NCBI RefSeq assembly: GCF_014127485.1
Contig: NZ_CP059903.1
Span: 124,001-188,000 of the forward strand
Reading direction: 5' to 3'
Length of the DNA: 64,000 nt
Origin: Nocardioides dongkuii
Lineage (GTDB): Bacteria; Actinomycetota; Actinomycetes; Propionibacteriales; Nocardioidaceae
A model generated the notes under the pieces. That model worked only from the letters and a program-made list of their open reading frames with translations. It did not search any database and was not told the DNA's origin. Made by a program: the position numbers and the translations under genes. Positions 42,670 through 52,516 of this stretch are shown in pieces. Each line of letters starts with the position of its first letter. Positions within the stretch are counted from its first letter, which is position 1.

Positions 42670-43680
42670 ATGGGTCGCACCGCAGACGGTCAGTGGTCGG
42701 AGGAGTGGACACCCCCGGTCTTCTCGATCGACGCCAACGGCAAGGTCATCGGGTACGTCAACGACCGCACCCCGAACAACTGGGGTCGCTGGGGTGACCT
42801 CGACGAGAAGGGCACGGCGAACCTGCTGACGCCCGAGCGCGTCGCCGCAGCGGCGAGGCTCATCGAGACCGGCAAGGTCGTTAGTTGTGCGATCCCGCTC
42901 GACAGCACCGGCCCCGTACACCCGACGCGCACCGGCGTGGTGCACCTGTACGGCTACACCGGGTCCGACTTCGTGGCGGGCACCAAGGCCGGCCAGGACT
43001 ATCCGAACTTCCAGGGCACCGACGACTACATCTTCATGCCGCTGCAGGGCAGCACCCAGTGGGACGGGCTCTCTCACTTCTTCTACAAGGACACGATGTT
43101 CAACGGCTTCTGGATCGGCAACGTCGAGTCCTACGCCGGCGCCCGTCGGGGGTCCATCCACCAGATGAAGGACACCCTCGTCGGTCGGGGCGTGCTCCTG
43201 GACATGCCCAAGTTCAAGGGCGTCGACCGGCTGCAGCCCGGCTACGGCATCACCCCCGAGGACCTCGACGCCTGCGCCGAGGCCCAGGGTGTGCAGGTCG
43301 GCGAGGGCGACATGCTCGTCCTCCGCACCGGTCACGTGCCGTGGTACTACGAGCTCAAGAACAAGATGGACTACTGGGGCTCCGCCCCCGGCATCACCCG
43401 CGCGGTCGTCGACTGGCTCGCCGAGAAGGACGTCGCGGCGCTCGCGATGGACAACATCGCCGTCGAGGTCGAGCCGCACGAGGAGCCCTTCGAGCACGTC
43501 TACCCGCTGCACGCCCGCCTGATCCGCGACCTCGGGCTGACCCTCGGCGAGGTGTGGTGGTTGGAGGACCTCGCCGACACGTGCGAGGAGCTGAACCGGT
43601 ACGAGTTCTTCCTCTCCGCTCCGCCGCTGAACGTGACCAACGCGTCCGGCTCGCCGGCGAATCCGGTCGCGATCTTCTGA
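42670..43680 (+). CDS. Cyclase-family (kynurenine formamidase-like) metal hydrolase
   Basis: A 336-residue member of the cyclase family (PF04199-type fold), which includes kynurenine formamidase and isatin hydrolase. The metal-binding motif appears in the variant form GSTQWDGLSHFFY, in place of HxGTHxDxPxH. Other conserved parts are GRGVLLDMPKFKG, LVLRTGHVPWYYE and LAMDNIAVEVEPH. It may hydrolyse a cyclic amide, lactone or diketone. The ribosome site AGGAGGAAA lies seven bases before the ATG. It is second in the operon. Confidence 0.8.
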   Translation: MGRTADGQWSEEWTPPVFSIDANGKVIGYVNDRTPNNWGRWGDLDEKGTANLLTPERVAAAARLIETGKVVSCAIPLDSTGPVHPTRTGVVHLYGYTGSDFVAGTKAGQDYPNFQGTDDYIFMPLQGSTQWDGLSHFFYKDTMFNGFWIGNVESYAGARRGSIHQMKDTLVGRGVLLDMPKFKGVDRLQPGYGITPEDLDACAEAQGVQVGEGDMLVLRTGHVPWYYELKNKMDYWGSAPGITRAVVDWLAEKDVAALAMDNIAVEVEPHEEPFEHVYPLHARLIRDLGLTLGEVWWLEDLADTCEELNRYEFFLSAPPLNVTNASGSPANPVAIF

Positions 43681-43745
43681 GCCATCCGGTCGACCGACCC
43701 CGCTGGCCCGACCGCTCCAGCACCAGCGCTTCCACGAGGTAGGAC

Positions 43746-45338
43746 ATGCACTCCACACAGCACGACAGCGAGCTGCTCCGCAGTCGCCGGCTCGTCCTGG
43801 GCGAGATCCTGGCCCGCAACGCGCGCCGCTCCCCCGAGCGCACGGCGTTGGTCTTCGAGGACTCCTCGCTGACCTTCGGCGAGCTGGACACCCGTGTCAA
43901 CCGTCTCGCCAACGCCCTAGCCGCTCGCGGCGTGGGTCGCGGCGACAAGGTGGCTGTGCTGATGTACAACCGCCTCGAGGTCGTCGAGTCGTTCTTCGCC
44001 TGCCAGAAGCTCGGTGCCTGTCCGGTCCCCGTGAACTTCCGCCTGGCTCCGAGCGAGCTCGCCTACATCCTCGAGGACTCCGACTCGGTCGCCGTCCTCA
44101 CCGACGAGCAGCTGGTCACGCTCGCCCTGGAGTCCACGGCCGGCCTCGCCTCGGTGCGCTTCGTCGCCACGACCGGCGAGCCCGGCGAGGGTGCGCAGGA
44201 CTACGAGGCACTGGTCGCCGGTGGCGCACCGGACGCACCGGGCGTCGACGTGCACGAGGACGACCTCGCCTTCCTCATGTACACCTCCGGCACGACCGGG
44301 CGCCCCAAGGGGGCGATGCTCACCCACCAGAACCTGGTGTCCAACACGATCAACTGGATCCTGGAGATGGAGGCCCGGCCGGGCGACAGCTGGCTCTCCG
44401 GCCTGCCGCTCTTCCACATCGGCGGGGTCAACGGGCTGCTGCCGTTCGTCTACCTGGGCGGCACCTGCATCATCACGCCGTCGACGAACTTCGACCCGCA
44501 GGAGTCGCTGCGGCTGCTCGACCTGCACAAGCCGACCATGTGCTACTTCGTGCCGACCCAGTGGCAGCAGATCTGCTCGCTGCCCGAGGCGGCCGAGATC
44601 GACACCTCAGCCCTGCGCCGCGCACTGTGGGGCGCCTCGCAGGCCCCTCCCAGCACCCTCGAGCTGCTGCTGACGACGTTCCCCACGGTCGGCATCGTCA
44701 ACGCGTTCGGGCAGACCGAGATGTCGTCCAACACCTGCTTCCTCAAGGCCGACGACGCCGTGCGCAAGATGGGCTCGGTCGGGCTGCCGGCGGTCAACGT
44801 CGAGGTCCGCATCGTCGATGATGACGGCAACGACGTCGCCGTCGGTGAGGTCGGCGAGATCGTCTATCGCGGCCCCACCGTGATGGAGGGGTACTACAAG
44901 TCGGAGCAGGCGACGGCGGAGGCGTTCCGCGGCGGCTGGTTCCACAGCGGCGACCTGGTCCGCCAGGACGACGAGGGCTTCATCTACGTCGTCGATCGCG
45001 TCAAGGACATGATCATCAGCGGCGGCGAGAACATCTACCCCGCTGAGGTGGAGCGCGCCGTCGAGCGGCACCCCGCAGTGCGCGAGGTCGCCGTGATCGG
45101 TGTCCCGCACCCCCGCTGGGTGGAGACCCCGGTCGCGGTCGTGGTGGCCGACGGTGAGGAGCATCCCGAGACGTCTGCGGTCCTCGAGTTCCTCAAGTCG
45201 GACCTCGCGTCGTACAAGAAGCCCTCCGCGGTGGTCTACGTCGACGAGCTGCCTCGCAACGCCTCCGGCAAGATCCTCAAGCGCGACCTGCGTGAGAGCT
45301 ACTGGGAGATGTTCGCCGAGACCGGACCGACCGAATGA
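43746..45338 (+). CDS. Acyl-CoA synthetase (AMP-forming), first of two
   Basis: A 530-residue ANL-superfamily ligase. The AMP-binding loop is MYTSGTTGRPKGAML, a second motif is VNAFGQTEMSS, and the C-terminal part has GWFHSGDLVRQDDEGFIYVVDR and the catalytic lysine in LPRNASGKILKRDL. It converts a carboxylic acid to its CoA thioester via an acyl-AMP. Chain or ring preference cannot be read. It follows the cyclase-family gene by 65 bases and overlaps the second ligase by ATGA. Confidence 0.92.
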   Translation: MHSTQHDSELLRSRRLVLGEILARNARRSPERTALVFEDSSLTFGELDTRVNRLANALAARGVGRGDKVAVLMYNRLEVVESFFACQKLGACPVPVNFRLAPSELAYILEDSDSVAVLTDEQLVTLALESTAGLASVRFVATTGEPGEGAQDYEALVAGGAPDAPGVDVHEDDLAFLMYTSGTTGRPKGAMLTHQNLVSNTINWILEMEARPGDSWLSGLPLFHIGGVNGLLPFVYLGGTCIITPSTNFDPQESLRLLDLHKPTMCYFVPTQWQQICSLPEAAEIDTSALRRALWGASQAPPSTLELLLTTFPTVGIVNAFGQTEMSSNTCFLKADDAVRKMGSVGLPAVNVEVRIVDDDGNDVAVGEVGEIVYRGPTVMEGYYKSEQATAEAFRGGWFHSGDLVRQDDEGFIYVVDRVKDMIISGGENIYPAEVERAVERHPAVREVAVIGVPHPRWVETPVAVVVADGEEHPETSAVLEFLKSDLASYKKPSAVVYVDELPRNASGKILKRDLRESYWEMFAETGPTE

Positions 45339-46906
45339 CCAGGCCGGACGTGGCCACGAGGGTCGACGCGCGGGGCATCCCTCACTACGACGTCCCGCTG
45401 CCGGTCGACCTGGTCGACATGCTTCGCCGGACCGTCCGGAGCCGCGGGGCGCACCCCGCGTTGATCACCGCCGAGGAGCGCCTCACCTGGCGGGAGCTCG
45501 GTGCCGAGACCGAGTCGCTGGCCCGACGACTGTCCGGCGCCGGGGTCGCCCCGGGCGACCGCGTCGCCGTGCTGGCCGGCAACGGACTGCCCTTCACTAC
45601 CGCGGTCTTCGCCACCTGGGCGGCGGGCGCCGTCGCCGTTCCCCTGAACTTCCGGCTGACCGGCACGGACCTGGCCGTGCTGCTCGGCGACAGCGGTGCC
45701 CGGATCCTGCTCGTCGGCAGGGGGATGGCAGACCTGGCGGCGGCGGCCGTCGACACGGCCCGCACCCGACTCCTAGTGGCGCACGTCGACGACGGGGGTC
45801 GCTTCCTCGCCGGTGACGTCGAGGGTGAGCTGCCGGCAGCGACGCCGGGCGGGGAGGCGCCCGCCGCGGTCATGTACACCTCGGGCACGACCGGCCGACC
45901 CAAGGGCGTGGTGATCAGCCACGGGAACGCGCTCCAGAACGCCGTCACCTGCACCGAGGTCATCGGGCGCGAGCCCGGGGACGTCGAGCTGGTGATGGTC
46001 CCGCAGTTCAACATCACCGGCCTCTGCTCGCAGACCGTGCCGGTGGCCATGATCGGCGCGACGGCGTACCTCCTGGACGGCTTCGACGCCGCCAAGGCGC
46101 TGGACGCGATCGGAGATCACCACTGCACGTCCACCGTGGGGGCGCCGACCATGTGGTGGCGTCTGCTGGAGCAGGCCGACGTGCAGGGGCGCGACGAGCT
46201 GGGGGCCCTGCGGCTGGCGCTGTTCGGCGGCGCCCCGATGCCGACGTCCCTGCTCGCCCGGATGCAGGTCGCCATGCCTCAGGCCACCCTCGGCAACGGC
46301 TTCGGCATGACCGAGACCTGCTCGATGATCACCTACGTCGGCGGGGACGACGCGGTGCGGATGCCGCACAGCGTGGGTCGGCCGCTGCCGCTCACCGAGC
46401 TGCGCCTGCTGCGACCCGGCACGCGCGAGGACGCCGCTCCGGGTGAGACCGGCGAGATCGTGGTTCGCGGCGGCCAGGTCGCCCTCGGCTACTGGACCTC
46501 CGAGGGCATCGTGCCGTTGACCGACGCGGAGGGCTGGGTCGCCACGGGAGACGCAGCGGTCCTCGAGGACGGCTTCGTGGTCCTGCGGGACCGGCTCAAG
46601 GACGTCATCAAGCGTGGCGGCGAGTCGGTCTTCAGCTTCGAGGTCGAGAACGTCCTCTACCAGCACCCGGGCGTCCTGGACGCGGCCGTCGTCGGCGCAC
46701 CGGACGAGCAGTACGGCGAGCGCGTCGTCGCCCACGTGGTCGCCAAGCCCGGGCACGACCTCGCGCCGGAGGAGGTTCGCGACTTCTGCCGCGAGCGCCT
46801 CGCCCGCTTCAAGGTGCCCTCAACGGTCGAGATCCGAGATGACCTACCGCGAAATCCCGGCGGCAAGGTCGTCAAGTCCCTGCTCCGCAGCAGCGCCGAG
46901 AACTGA
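45335..46906 (+). CDS. Acyl-CoA synthetase (AMP-forming), second of two
   Basis: A 523-residue ANL ligase with MYTSGTTGRPKGVVI, GNGFGMTETCS, WVATGDAAVLEDGFVVLRDR and LPRNPGGKVVKSLL carrying the catalytic lysine. It differs throughout from the ligase just upstream, so the two are not a recent duplication and likely activate different pathway acids. Its start overlaps the previous stop by ATGA. Confidence 0.92.
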   Translation: MTRPDVATRVDARGIPHYDVPLPVDLVDMLRRTVRSRGAHPALITAEERLTWRELGAETESLARRLSGAGVAPGDRVAVLAGNGLPFTTAVFATWAAGAVAVPLNFRLTGTDLAVLLGDSGARILLVGRGMADLAAAAVDTARTRLLVAHVDDGGRFLAGDVEGELPAATPGGEAPAAVMYTSGTTGRPKGVVISHGNALQNAVTCTEVIGREPGDVELVMVPQFNITGLCSQTVPVAMIGATAYLLDGFDAAKALDAIGDHHCTSTVGAPTMWWRLLEQADVQGRDELGALRLALFGGAPMPTSLLARMQVAMPQATLGNGFGMTETCSMITYVGGDDAVRMPHSVGRPLPLTELRLLRPGTREDAAPGETGEIVVRGGQVALGYWTSEGIVPLTDAEGWVATGDAAVLEDGFVVLRDRLKDVIKRGGESVFSFEVENVLYQHPGVLDAAVVGAPDEQYGERVVAHVVAKPGHDLAPEEVRDFCRERLARFKVPSTVEIRDDLPRNPGGKVVKSLLRSSAEN

Positions 46907-46956
46907 TCGATCCCCACCCAACGCCTGATCCACCCATGCTTGTGAAGGAGCACGGA

Positions 46957-47997
46957 ATGATGAAGCGCACCATTCGCCTGACGGCGTTCGCCCTCGCCAC
47001 CAGCCTCGCCCTCGTCGGGTGTTCCATGGGCGACGACGACAAGCCGGACAGCAGCGGCCCCAACGACAACAGCGCGGAGAGCGGCTCGGCCGGGGGCCCG
47101 GTCGAGGACCTCTCGGTCGGCTTCGTCGCGGTGAACCTCAACTCCCCCAGCATCAACGGCATCAAGGACCAGTTCGTCAAGGCCGCCGAGGACAAGGGCT
47201 GGGACGTCGAGGTGTTCGACGGGCAGGGCGACCAGGCGGCGACGAACAACGCGGCCAGCGACTTCATCAGCCGCGGGGTCGACGTCATCGTCAACAACTC
47301 CTCGCCCAACGCGCAGATGACGGGGGTGATGAAGGAGGCCGACGCCGCCGGGATCCCGTTCGTCTCGATCTACGGCGGCTTCGTCGAGGGTGTGGACGCC
47401 GAGATCGGCACCAACGAGTTCGCCAACAGCTCCCTGATCACCTCGGAGATGGTCAACCGCCTCGACGGCAGCGGCCGCGTGGTCAAGCTCAACTGGACCG
47501 TGCTGCAGGCGCTTCGTGACCGCGACGCGGGCTTCAAGGCGGTCGTCGGCGAGAACCCCGGCATCGAGGTCGTGCGCGAGATCGAGGTGAAGGTCCCCGG
47601 ACAGGTCGAGGACTCCTACGACCAGCTGACGAACATCCTGCAGTCGGACAAGGACATCGACGCGATCTGGCTCGGATGGGACGAGCTGGCTCCTTCCGCC
47701 GTGCGGGCCATCACGGAGGCGGGACTGGAGGACAAGACCTTCGCCGTGGGTTTCGACGGCAACGCGTTCGCCTGGGACCTGATTCGCGACGGATCGCCGT
47801 ATGTGATGGAGCCCGCCAACCCCTTCCCGCTCATGGGTGGCAAGGCGGTCGAGACGATCGAGACGATCGTCGGCGGCGGTGAGCTCGCCAGCAAGGTGAT
47901 CTACATGAAGCCCTGCCTGATGACCGTGGACACCGTTCCGGCCGAGGGCGAGGAGCCCGACTGGGAGAACTGCCCGTTCTTCCCCGGCGACCTCTGA
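46957..47997 (+). CDS. Lipoprotein substrate-binding protein of a sugar-type (CUT2-like) ABC importer
   Basis: A 346-residue exported lipoprotein: basic start MMKRTIRLTA, hydrophobic core and lipobox LVGC, then an acidic Asp/Ser-rich spacer (residues 20-50). The body is a periplasmic-binding fold of the RbsB type (VGFVAVNLNSPSINGIKDQF, VIVNNSSPNAQM, WLGWDELAPSAVRAI). RbsB-like proteins bind sugars, cyclitols or other small polar molecules. The ATG at 46957 follows GAAGGAGC. It is the first gene of the ABC set and likely captures the operon's substrate. Confidence 0.9.
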   Translation: MMKRTIRLTAFALATSLALVGCSMGDDDKPDSSGPNDNSAESGSAGGPVEDLSVGFVAVNLNSPSINGIKDQFVKAAEDKGWDVEVFDGQGDQAATNNAASDFISRGVDVIVNNSSPNAQMTGVMKEADAAGIPFVSIYGGFVEGVDAEIGTNEFANSSLITSEMVNRLDGSGRVVKLNWTVLQALRDRDAGFKAVVGENPGIEVVREIEVKVPGQVEDSYDQLTNILQSDKDIDAIWLGWDELAPSAVRAITEAGLEDKTFAVGFDGNAFAWDLIRDGSPYVMEPANPFPLMGGKAVETIETIVGGGELASKVIYMKPCLMTVDTVPAEGEEPDWENCPFFPGDL

Positions 47998-48036
47998 GTC
48001 GACCTTCCACCACCACCGAGGCGACAGGCACCTGAC

Positions 48037-49584
48037 GTGACGAAGCACAACGAGCCGGGGCGGGCTCCCGCCCGCCCCGGCCCGCTCCTGGAGGTCCGAG
48101 ACGCAGTCAAGGACTACCCGGGGACGCGGGCACTGGATCACATGGACTTCTCCCTGCAGGCCGGGGAGGTCCACGCTCTGCTCGGCGAGAACGGCGCGGG
48201 CAAGTCCACCCTCATCAAGGCCTTGGCGGGCGCCCTTCAGCTGACGTCGGGAACCATCGTCATCGACGGCGCCGAGGAGGACATCCGCAACCCTCAACGG
48301 TCGCAGGCCCTCGGCGTCTCCGTCGTCCACCAGCACGGCAACCTGGTTCCGGAGCTCTCCGTGACCGAGAACGTGCTGATGGTGCAGGGCCTCGGCCGCC
48401 GTGCCGGGCTGCTCGTCTCCTGGAGCACTGCCCACCGGCGAACCCGCGAGCTGCTGGAGCGGGTGGGCCTTCCCCACCTGGACCCGCGCCGCGAGGTCTC
48501 GACCCTGGGAGCGCATGAGTCGGCGATGGTGGCGGTGGCCAAGGCGCTCGCCAGCAACGCCCGCATGATCGTCCTCGACGAACCGACCACCTCGCTGCAG
48601 CCCGGCGAGGTCGACACGCTGTTCGCGCAGATGCGTCGTCTGGCCGAGGAGGGCATCGGGTTCATCTTCGTCACCCACCGCCTCAACGAGGTGTTCAAGG
48701 TCTGCGACCGGATCACCGTCATGCGGGACGGCGCCCTGGTCGGCACGTGGGATGCCCCGGAGCTCGACCACGACTCGCTGGTCGACCACCTCGTCGGCGC
48801 GGAGAAGGACATCGCCCACGACGCGTTCACCGCCACCGCCGAACCGGGTGAGGTCGTGCTGGAGGTGCGCGGGCTGCGGGGCGACGTCCTGCGCGGCATC
48901 GACTTCGTCGCACGGGCCGGCGAGGTCGTCGGCGTCGCGAGCCTGCCCGGCGAGGGCGCCGGCGAGGTCGTGGAGTCGCTCTACGGCATGTGCAAGGCCC
49001 GGGGTGAGGTCCTCATCCGGGGCGAGGACAAGAGGATCCGGACGCCCCGACAGGCGGTGTCGGCCGGCATGGCCCTCGTGCCGCGCGATCGGCTGGGCCA
49101 GGGCCTGGTCCCCGACCTGTCCATCCGGGAGAACGCGACCCTGGCCAGCACGAAGTCCTACACGACCGACCCGGTCCTGCGCCTGATGCGCAAGGGCCGG
49201 GAGCGCCGCGAGGTCGCAGAGGTGATGTCGCGACTGAGCCTCAAGAGCGGTGGCCTCGAGGCCGAGGTCCGCACGCTCTCGGGTGGCAACCAGCAGAAGG
49301 TCGTCATCGGGCGCTGGCTGCTGCGGCAGGCGGACGTCTACCTGCTCGACTCGCCCACCGCCGCGGTGGACGTGCACACCAAGGCCGAGATCTACGGCCT
49401 CGCCCGCAGCCTGGCCGACAACGGCGCAGCGGTGATCTTCACCTCCACCGAGCTCGAGGAGTTCGTCCGGGTCTGTGACCGGGTCCTCGTGCTGCACGAC
49501 GGGGAGCTCGTCGGCGAGCTCGTCGGCGAGGCCAACACCGTCAACTCGATCATGCGACTGTCCTTCGGGAGGAAAAGTGTCTAG
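48037..49584 (+). CDS. Sugar-type ABC importer ATPase with two nucleotide-binding domains
   Basis: A 515-residue RbsA-like ATPase. The first domain has Walker A GENGAGKSTLIKA, Walker B MIVLDEPTTSL and a degenerate signature (LGAHESAMVAVAKAL). The second domain has an altered Walker A (SLPGEGAGEVVESLYG, no lysine) but a good signature LSGGNQQKVVIGRWL and VYLLDSPTAAVD. This asymmetry is normal in the family in its second half. The permease GTG begins inside its end (8-base overlap). Confidence 0.9.
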   Translation: MTKHNEPGRAPARPGPLLEVRDAVKDYPGTRALDHMDFSLQAGEVHALLGENGAGKSTLIKALAGALQLTSGTIVIDGAEEDIRNPQRSQALGVSVVHQHGNLVPELSVTENVLMVQGLGRRAGLLVSWSTAHRRTRELLERVGLPHLDPRREVSTLGAHESAMVAVAKALASNARMIVLDEPTTSLQPGEVDTLFAQMRRLAEEGIGFIFVTHRLNEVFKVCDRITVMRDGALVGTWDAPELDHDSLVDHLVGAEKDIAHDAFTATAEPGEVVLEVRGLRGDVLRGIDFVARAGEVVGVASLPGEGAGEVVESLYGMCKARGEVLIRGEDKRIRTPRQAVSAGMALVPRDRLGQGLVPDLSIRENATLASTKSYTTDPVLRLMRKGRERREVAEVMSRLSLKSGGLEAEVRTLSGGNQQKVVIGRWLLRQADVYLLDSPTAAVDVHTKAEIYGLARSLADNGAAVIFTSTELEEFVRVCDRVLVLHDGELVGELVGEANTVNSIMRLSFGRKSV

Positions 49585-50596
49585 CCCCACAGCAGTGGCC
49601 GAGTCACCCCAGGTGACCGGCCCACGTCGGCAGAGGTCGACGAGCGACCGCCTCATCGACTTCGTGAGTCGCTACGGGACCATCGTGAGCCTGGTCGCCT
49701 GCATCGCGATCTTCAGCCTCCTGAAGCCCGACGTCTTCGCCACCAGCCAGAACTTCTTCAACGTGCTCAACCAGGTGTCGATCCTGGGCATCATCGCCCT
49801 CGGCCTCACCGTCGCCCTCGTGCAGGGCCTCTTCGACCTCAGCCTCGCCGCCATGGCCACCCTCGGCGGATTCCTCGCCTGCAAGTGGCTGTCGGAGGGC
49901 ACGATCAGCAGTCCGGTGCTCGCCGTGCTCGCGGTGCTGGGGCTGGCCCTGCTGATCGGGGCCTTCAACGGCGTCGTGGTGGCCTACGGCGGCGTGTCGG
50001 CGTTCATCGCGACCCTCGCGGTCGGGTCGATCCTCACCGGCCTGGTGCTCGGCGTCTCGGACTCCCAGACGATCCTCTCCGGCATCCCGGACGGGTTCCT
50101 GATCATGGGGCAGGGCGAGATGGGTCCGATCCCCATGCCCGTCGTCTTCTTCGCCATCGTGGCCCTCGTGCTCTACGTCTTCCTGGAGCAGACCCAGGTC
50201 GGCCGGCACATGTACGCGATCGGTGGCAACGCCGAGACCGCCCGTCTCTCGGGCATCCCCGTGAAGCGGTACGCGCTGATGGCTTTGGCCATCTCCGCGG
50301 CCTGCGCCGCGCTGGGCGGCATGATCGTCGCCGCGAACCTCGGGGTCGGCCGCCCCCAGGGCGTCGGTGAGACCTACCTGCTCGACTCGTTCGCGGCTGC
50401 CTTCATCGGTGCCTCGACGCTGCGTCCGGGCCGGTTCCACATCATCGGCACGGTCATCGGCGTGCTGCTGATCGGCGTGATCAACAACGGCCTGTCGATC
50501 ATGGGCGTCGAGACGTTCTGGCAGTACGCCGTGCGCGGCATGATCCTGCTGCTCGCCGTCTTCGCCGCCAGCTTCCTCGGGATGAGGCGTCGATGA
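49577..50596 (+). CDS. Sugar-type ABC importer permease
   Basis: A 339-residue RbsC-like permease with about nine to ten helices. Conserved blocks are GLFDLSLAAMATLGGFLAC near residue 88 and the cytoplasmic EAA-like loop GNAETARLSGIPVKRYALM. A GTG at 49577 has GGGAGGAAAA just upstream. It forms the importer with the upstream ATPase and lipoprotein and overlaps the next SDR gene by ATGA. Confidence 0.9.
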   Translation: MSSPTAVAESPQVTGPRRQRSTSDRLIDFVSRYGTIVSLVACIAIFSLLKPDVFATSQNFFNVLNQVSILGIIALGLTVALVQGLFDLSLAAMATLGGFLACKWLSEGTISSPVLAVLAVLGLALLIGAFNGVVVAYGGVSAFIATLAVGSILTGLVLGVSDSQTILSGIPDGFLIMGQGEMGPIPMPVVFFAIVALVLYVFLEQTQVGRHMYAIGGNAETARLSGIPVKRYALMALAISAACAALGGMIVAANLGVGRPQGVGETYLLDSFAAAFIGASTLRPGRFHIIGTVIGVLLIGVINNGLSIMGVETFWQYAVRGMILLLAVFAASFLGMRRR

Positions 50597-51429
50597 ATCC
50601 TCCTCGTGACGGTCGCGTCGTCGTCGTCACGGGCGGAGCCCGGGGGGGCGGGATGGGGCGCGCGATCGCGGAGTCCTTCCTGCGTCTCGGCGACACGGTC
50701 GTCCTCTCGGACGTCGGGGCCCCGCTCGACAGCCACCCCGACTACGAGGTCGCGCCGCCCGACCACCTGCGGCAGGCCGCGGCCGAGCTCGCCGAGCTCG
50801 GCCCGGTCACCCCCGTGGCGTGCGACGTCACCAGTGAGGACCAGGTCACGGCCCTGTTCGAGGCCGCGGTCGTCGAGCACGGGCGCGTCGACGTGCTCGT
50901 CAACTGCGCGGGCCTGGCCATCGGCCTCTCGCCCGTGGCCGAGCTGTCGCTGCGCGACTGGCGGGTCAACCTGGACGTGATGGCCACCGGCGCCTTCCTG
51001 TGCGCCCGTGCGGCCGCGCGTTTGATGGTGCCGCAGGGGAGCGGTCGGATCATCACGATCGCCTCGCAGGCTGGCAAGACCGGCATGCCGCTGCTGGCGG
51101 CGTACTCCGCGGCGAAGTTCGCGGTGATCGGGCTCACCCAGAGCATGGCGGCCGAGCTCGGCGAGCACGGCGTGACCGTCAACGCGATCTGCCCGGGCAC
51201 CATCGACACCCCGCTGCTAGCGGTGAAGGGCGGTGTCTACGAGACGTTCTCCGGAGCCGCCGGCCGCACCGAGGACGACTACCGGCGGCGTCTGGCCCGC
51301 CAGATCCCCGCCCGACGGTTCGGGACCCCCGAGGACATCGCGGCCGCTGCGGTCTACCTCGCGTCCGAGGGCGCGTCCTTCGTCACCGGTGAGGCGCTGA
51401 ACGTCACCGGTGGGCAGGAGATGCACTGA
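50593..51429 (+). CDS. SDR-family dehydrogenase, first in operon
   Basis: A 278-residue short-chain dehydrogenase. The coenzyme loop is TGGARGGGMGRAIAE (residue 12), unusually Gly-rich. NCAG replaces the common NNAG near residue 100, and the catalytic Ser and Tyr-x-x-x-Lys are in ITIASQAGKTG and AAYSAAKFAV. A proline-rich insertion DSHPDYEVAPPDHLRQ near residue 50 fits the mycofactocin-linked SDR shape, which buries its NAD; that is a hint only, since no mycofactocin genes are in the window. It is coupled to the ABC permease by ATGA. Confidence 0.85.
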   Translation: MNPPRDGRVVVVTGGARGGGMGRAIAESFLRLGDTVVLSDVGAPLDSHPDYEVAPPDHLRQAAAELAELGPVTPVACDVTSEDQVTALFEAAVVEHGRVDVLVNCAGLAIGLSPVAELSLRDWRVNLDVMATGAFLCARAAARLMVPQGSGRIITIASQAGKTGMPLLAAYSAAKFAVIGLTQSMAAELGEHGVTVNAICPGTIDTPLLAVKGGVYETFSGAAGRTEDDYRRRLARQIPARRFGTPEDIAAAAVYLASEGASFVTGEALNVTGGQEMH

Positions 51430-51430
51430 G

Positions 51431-52432
51431 ATGTCGTCGACCATGCAGGGCGTCGTCTTCCAGGGGCCGACGGACGTGCGCACCGCGCAGCTCGCCGTGC
51501 CTCCGGTCGGCCCGAAGGACGTGCTGCTCGACGTCGAGGCGTGCGGGGTCTGCGGCTCGGACCTCGCCTCCTACGCGCACGGCCACTACGTCGAGGCCGG
51601 GCAGGTGATGGGACATGAGCTCTCCGCGACCCTGGCGGCGGTCGGTGCGGACCTGGCCGGGCTGGAGGTCGGCCAGCGCGTCGCCGTCCGCCCGATGCGC
51701 TCGTGCGGCGCCTGTGCCTACTGCGCCGAGGGGGACCCGCACCTGTGCGGGTCCACGGCGGGCCGTTCGCTCGGGTACGGCGCGCAGGGTGCCTTCGCCC
51801 AGCAGCTGCACATCCCCGACGTCGAGGTCGGCCGCGACCTCATCCCCGTCCCGGGGCACGTCGACCCGTTCGACCTGCTGTGGGCCGAGCCGCTCGCGGT
51901 GGCGCTGCACGCCGTCCGGCTCGCGGGTGGAAGGGCGAACCGTCGGCTGCTCGTCACGGGGGCTGGCGCGGTCGGCCTCGCGGTGGCGGCGGCCGCGACG
52001 GCCGAGGGCATCGAGGTCGACGTCGTGGAGCCCGTGGCCGAGCGACGTGACGCCGCTCGGAGCCTCGGGGCGCGCGCGTGGTCGCCCGGCGAGCTCGTGG
52101 GGGAGTCGGCCTTCGACGCCCTGGTGGACGCCTCCGGTGTCCCTGTCGCGATGACGTCCGCGCTCCCGCTCCTGCTCCCGGCCGTTCCGGTGGTGCTCGT
52201 CGGCCTCAACGACTCGCCCGTCCCCTGGCCCGTCGGTGCCCACCGCGTGACCGGCTCGTTCGGCTATGTCGACCAGGACTTCGCAGACTCCGTCGACCTG
52301 ATCGTCTCCGGCCGCGTCGCCCTCGCCGCGATGGTCACCCACCGCTACTCCCTCGCCGAGGCAGATCGGGCGCTGTCCGCCCCCCGGCCCGAGGACCACG
52401 TGGTGAAGGCCGCGATCGTCCCCACGGCCTAG
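51431..52432 (+). CDS. Zinc-binding alcohol dehydrogenase (MDR family)
   Basis: A 333-residue medium-chain dehydrogenase. The catalytic zinc ligands are Cys in VEACGVCGSD, the GHE motif VMGHELS, and a Glu in WAEPLAVALHAV; the structural zinc lobe is MRSCGACAYCAEGDPHLC. The NAD loop is TGAGAVGLAVAAA. It should oxidise an alcohol of the imported compound. It begins one base after the SDR stop. The gene at 42005 looks like a cut-down relative of this type. Confidence 0.9.
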   Translation: MSSTMQGVVFQGPTDVRTAQLAVPPVGPKDVLLDVEACGVCGSDLASYAHGHYVEAGQVMGHELSATLAAVGADLAGLEVGQRVAVRPMRSCGACAYCAEGDPHLCGSTAGRSLGYGAQGAFAQQLHIPDVEVGRDLIPVPGHVDPFDLLWAEPLAVALHAVRLAGGRANRRLLVTGAGAVGLAVAAAATAEGIEVDVVEPVAERRDAARSLGARAWSPGELVGESAFDALVDASGVPVAMTSALPLLLPAVPVVLVGLNDSPVPWPVGAHRVTGSFGYVDQDFADSVDLIVSGRVALAAMVTHRYSLAEADRALSAPRPEDHVVKAAIVPTA

Positions 52433-52516
52433 CCCCCTTCCGCACCCCGTACGCCCCGCCCTCGATGGCGCCACCCGCGGAGCTCTCCTCCCGGCGCCTG
52501 CTAGGAGACACCACCC

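Noticed and set aside
43680..43745. A fifth TetR operator before the first acyl-CoA ligase
   Set aside because: It contains CCGGTCGACCGACC, but the half-sites have the wrong order and spacing and the gene lies inside the operon.
46657..49656. A 999-codon minus-strand open frame under the ABC importer
   Set aside because: It is the antisense of the lipoprotein and ATPase genes, which have intact Walker and lipobox motifs.
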